DNA from: an uncultured cyanobacterium
Lineage (GTDB): Bacteria; Cyanobacteriota; Cyanobacteriia; Cyanobacteriales; Nostocaceae
Direction: 5' to 3'
Assembly: GCA_903903925.1 (NCBI GenBank)
Contig: CAIVAU010000267.1
Coordinates: forward strand, 1 to 64,000
Length of the DNA: 64,000 nt
Part shown: positions 62,668 to 64,000 of the stretch, piece by piece
Layout: every line of letters begins with the position of its first letter
How positions within the stretch are numbered: position 1 is the stretch's first letter
Notes under the pieces: generated by a model
Told to the model about the DNA's origin: nothing
Databases searched by the model: none
The model's input: only the letters and a program-made list of their open reading frames with translations
Program-made: the position numbers and the translations under genes

Positions 62668-63747
62668 ATGGCGCTCGTACCAATGCGGCTGATGTTGGAT
62701 CACGCGGCTGAAAACGGTTACGGCATCCCAGCCTATAACGTTAATAACATGGAGCAGATTCAAGCAATCATGCAGGCTGCTCAAGAGACAAATAGCCCTG
62801 TGATTTTGCAAGCTTCTCGCGGCGCTCGTAAGTACGCTGGCGAAAACTTCCTGCGTCACCTGATTTTGGCTGCAGTGGAAACCTATCCTCATATTCCCAT
62901 TACCATGCACCAAGACCATGGTAATAGCCCTGCAACCTGCTATTCCGCGATTCGTAATGGTTTTACCAGCGTGATGATGGACGGTTCGCTGGAAGAGGAT
63001 GCCAAAACTCCTGCGAGCTTCGAGTACAATGTCAACGTCACCCGTGAAGTGGTGAAAGTAGCTCACTCTGTAGGCGCTAGCGTCGAAGGCGAACTGGGTT
63101 GCTTGGGTTCTCTAGAAACAGGGATGGGCGATAAAGAAGATGGTCACGGTGCGGAAGGTAAGCTTTCCCACGACCAGTTGCTGACTGACCCAGACGAAGC
63201 AGTCAGCTTTGTGGAGCAAACTCAGGTAGATGCTTTGGCGGTCGCTATTGGTACTAGCCACGGTGCTTACAAGTTTACCCGTAAGCCGACTGGAGAAATT
63301 TTGGCAATCAGCCGCATTGAAGAAATTCACCGCCGTTTGCCCAATACCCACTTGGTTATGCACGGATCTTCTTCTGTACCTGAAGATTTGCTTGCCTTGA
63401 TTAACAAGTATGGCGGTCAAATTCCTGAAACCTACGGTGTACCGGTGGAAGAAATCCAAAAAGGCATCAAGAGCGGTGTGCGTAAGGTAAATATTGATAC
63501 AGACAACCGTCTGGCAATTACTGCTGCTGTGCGTGAAGCTTTGGCAGCCGATCCCAAGGAATTTGACCCTCGTCACTTCCTCAAGCCTTCCATCAAGTAT
63601 ATGCAGAAGGTTTGTAGCGATCGCTATCAACAATTTGGTTCTGCTGGCAATGCTAGCAAGATCAAGCAGGTTTCTCTAGATGAATTTGCAGCTAAGTATG
63701 CTAAGGGCGAACTTAGTGCTGTGACGAAGAAAACTGCCGTTGTGTAA
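62668..63747 (+). CDS. fba: Class II fructose-bisphosphate aldolase (Calvin-cycle type)
   Basis: 359 residues, ATG preceded by AGGAGGA. Zinc-binding [53 protein letters not shown] and [20 protein letters not shown] match the Calvin-cycle subtype of class II aldolases. It makes fructose-1,6-bisphosphate and sedoheptulose-1,7-bisphosphate. It follows tRNA-Lys by ~155 bases. Codon use looks highly adapted, as expected for an abundant enzyme. Confidence 0.96.
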   Translation: MALVPMRLMLDHAAENGYGIPAYNVNNMEQIQAIMQAAQETNSPVILQASRGARKYAGENFLRHLILAAVETYPHIPITMHQDHGNSPATCYSAIRNGFTSVMMDGSLEEDAKTPASFEYNVNVTREVVKVAHSVGASVEGELGCLGSLETGMGDKEDGHGAEGKLSHDQLLTDPDEAVSFVEQTQVDALAVAIGTSHGAYKFTRKPTGEILAISRIEEIHRRLPNTHLVMHGSSSVPEDLLALINKYGGQIPETYGVPVEEIQKGIKSGVRKVNIDTDNRLAITAAVREALAADPKEFDPRHFLKPSIKYMQKVCSDRYQQFGSAGNASKIKQVSLDEFAAKYAKGELSAVTKKTAVV

Positions 63748-63811
63748 TTATTGGGGACTGGGGACTGGGTAGGATCTGGCCCAATCGCCAATCCCCAAAT
63801 AAATTAAGTAA

Positions 63812-63840
63812 ATAGGGACACAGCAGTGCGGTGTCCCTAT
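63812..63840 (+). terminator. Hairpin downstream of fba
   Basis: Perfect 10-bp stem ATAGGGACAC / GTGTCCCTAT around a 9-base loop, 65 bases after the fba stop. A T-tract is lacking, so it may be an RNA 3'-end stabiliser rather than a strong intrinsic terminator. The rest of the window to 64000 shows no gene. Confidence 0.6.
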
Positions 63841-64000
63841 GTCACTGAGGATTCTCTAATCAGGTTGACTTAGCCGGGTGGTACTTAGGTTCCCCGGTTT
63901 TTCATTTTATTGACCGCCACAGTGCAATTGGTGTTATTATTTGTTGACTCGTCTCCTATAAGTGCCACAGCATGAGGCACAGGACGAGGAGTATGACTGA

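Overview
The window reads as a chromosomal segment of a nitrogen-fixing, probably filamentous heterocyst-forming cyanobacterium (Nostocales-like). Evidence: scattered HIP1 octamers (GCGATCGC), a nifV-nifZ-nifT block with its usual small cyanobacterial neighbours, Ycf46, Ftn2/ZipN, Get3d, DUF4912 and DUF2358 proteins, xisH/xisI, tandem heptamer repeats, and a cyanobacterial-type class II aldolase. Species cannot be named from sequence alone.

Layout. 0-5.4 kb: a 1240-residue NACHT-like STAND NTPase, a PIN-domain gene with a 55-codon partner, and a thioredoxin-like [2Fe-2S] protein. 5.4-8.1 kb: nifV-nifZ-nifT and two small conserved cyanobacterial genes. 8.6-10.2 kb: Ycf46 AAA ATPase. 10.2-16.3 kb: a NACHT-WD40 signalling protein (14 WD repeats) bracketed by two related 127-residue coiled-coil proteins, each next to a DNA-binding regulator (one intact ribbon-helix-helix type, one XRE remnant). 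16.3-23 kb: ADP-ribosylglycohydrolase, SH3 protein, an orphan TnpB element with a structured right end, a peptidoglycan-binding protein, MTA phosphorylase and a small secreted protein. 23-30 kb: UPF0175 antitoxin with a truncated PIN partner, then a four-gene EAD1-trypsin / EAD1-VMAP / MoxR / (vWA-like + FGE-sulfatase) conflict-system operon. 30-37 kb: a caspase-fold protein whose His/Cys dyad reads Tyr/Ser, ATP sulfurylase, and a vWA / FHA / membrane-protein operon. 37-41 kb: a possible defence cluster (55-aa antitoxin-like protein, AlbA_2 ATPase, ParA, PD-(D/E)XK nuclease) beside a decayed integrase. 41-48.6 kb: alpha/beta hydrolase, a polytopic GT-C-like protein, an adenylation-carrier-thioesterase synthetase between imperfect direct repeats, and a TauE/DUF1634 exporter pair. 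48.6-55.3 kb: Get3d, then several toxin-antitoxin-like pairs, some broken, and XisH/XisI. 55.4-64 kb: core functions: DUF4912 protein, Ftn2, pyruvate dehydrogenase E1 alpha, an aldose-1-epimerase-like protein, tRNA-Lys(UUU) and fructose-bisphosphate aldolase.

Core metabolic genes alternate with accessory blocks rich in signalling NTPases, proteases or pseudo-proteases, toxin-antitoxin relics and palindromic repeats. The strongest candidates for an under-described system are the vWA-MoxR-VMAP operon, the AlbA_2/ParA/nuclease cluster, the coiled-coil pairs around the NACHT-WD40 gene, and the A-T-TE enzyme that lacks the usual amino-group-binding Asp. All family calls are from reading translated sequences; no search was run.
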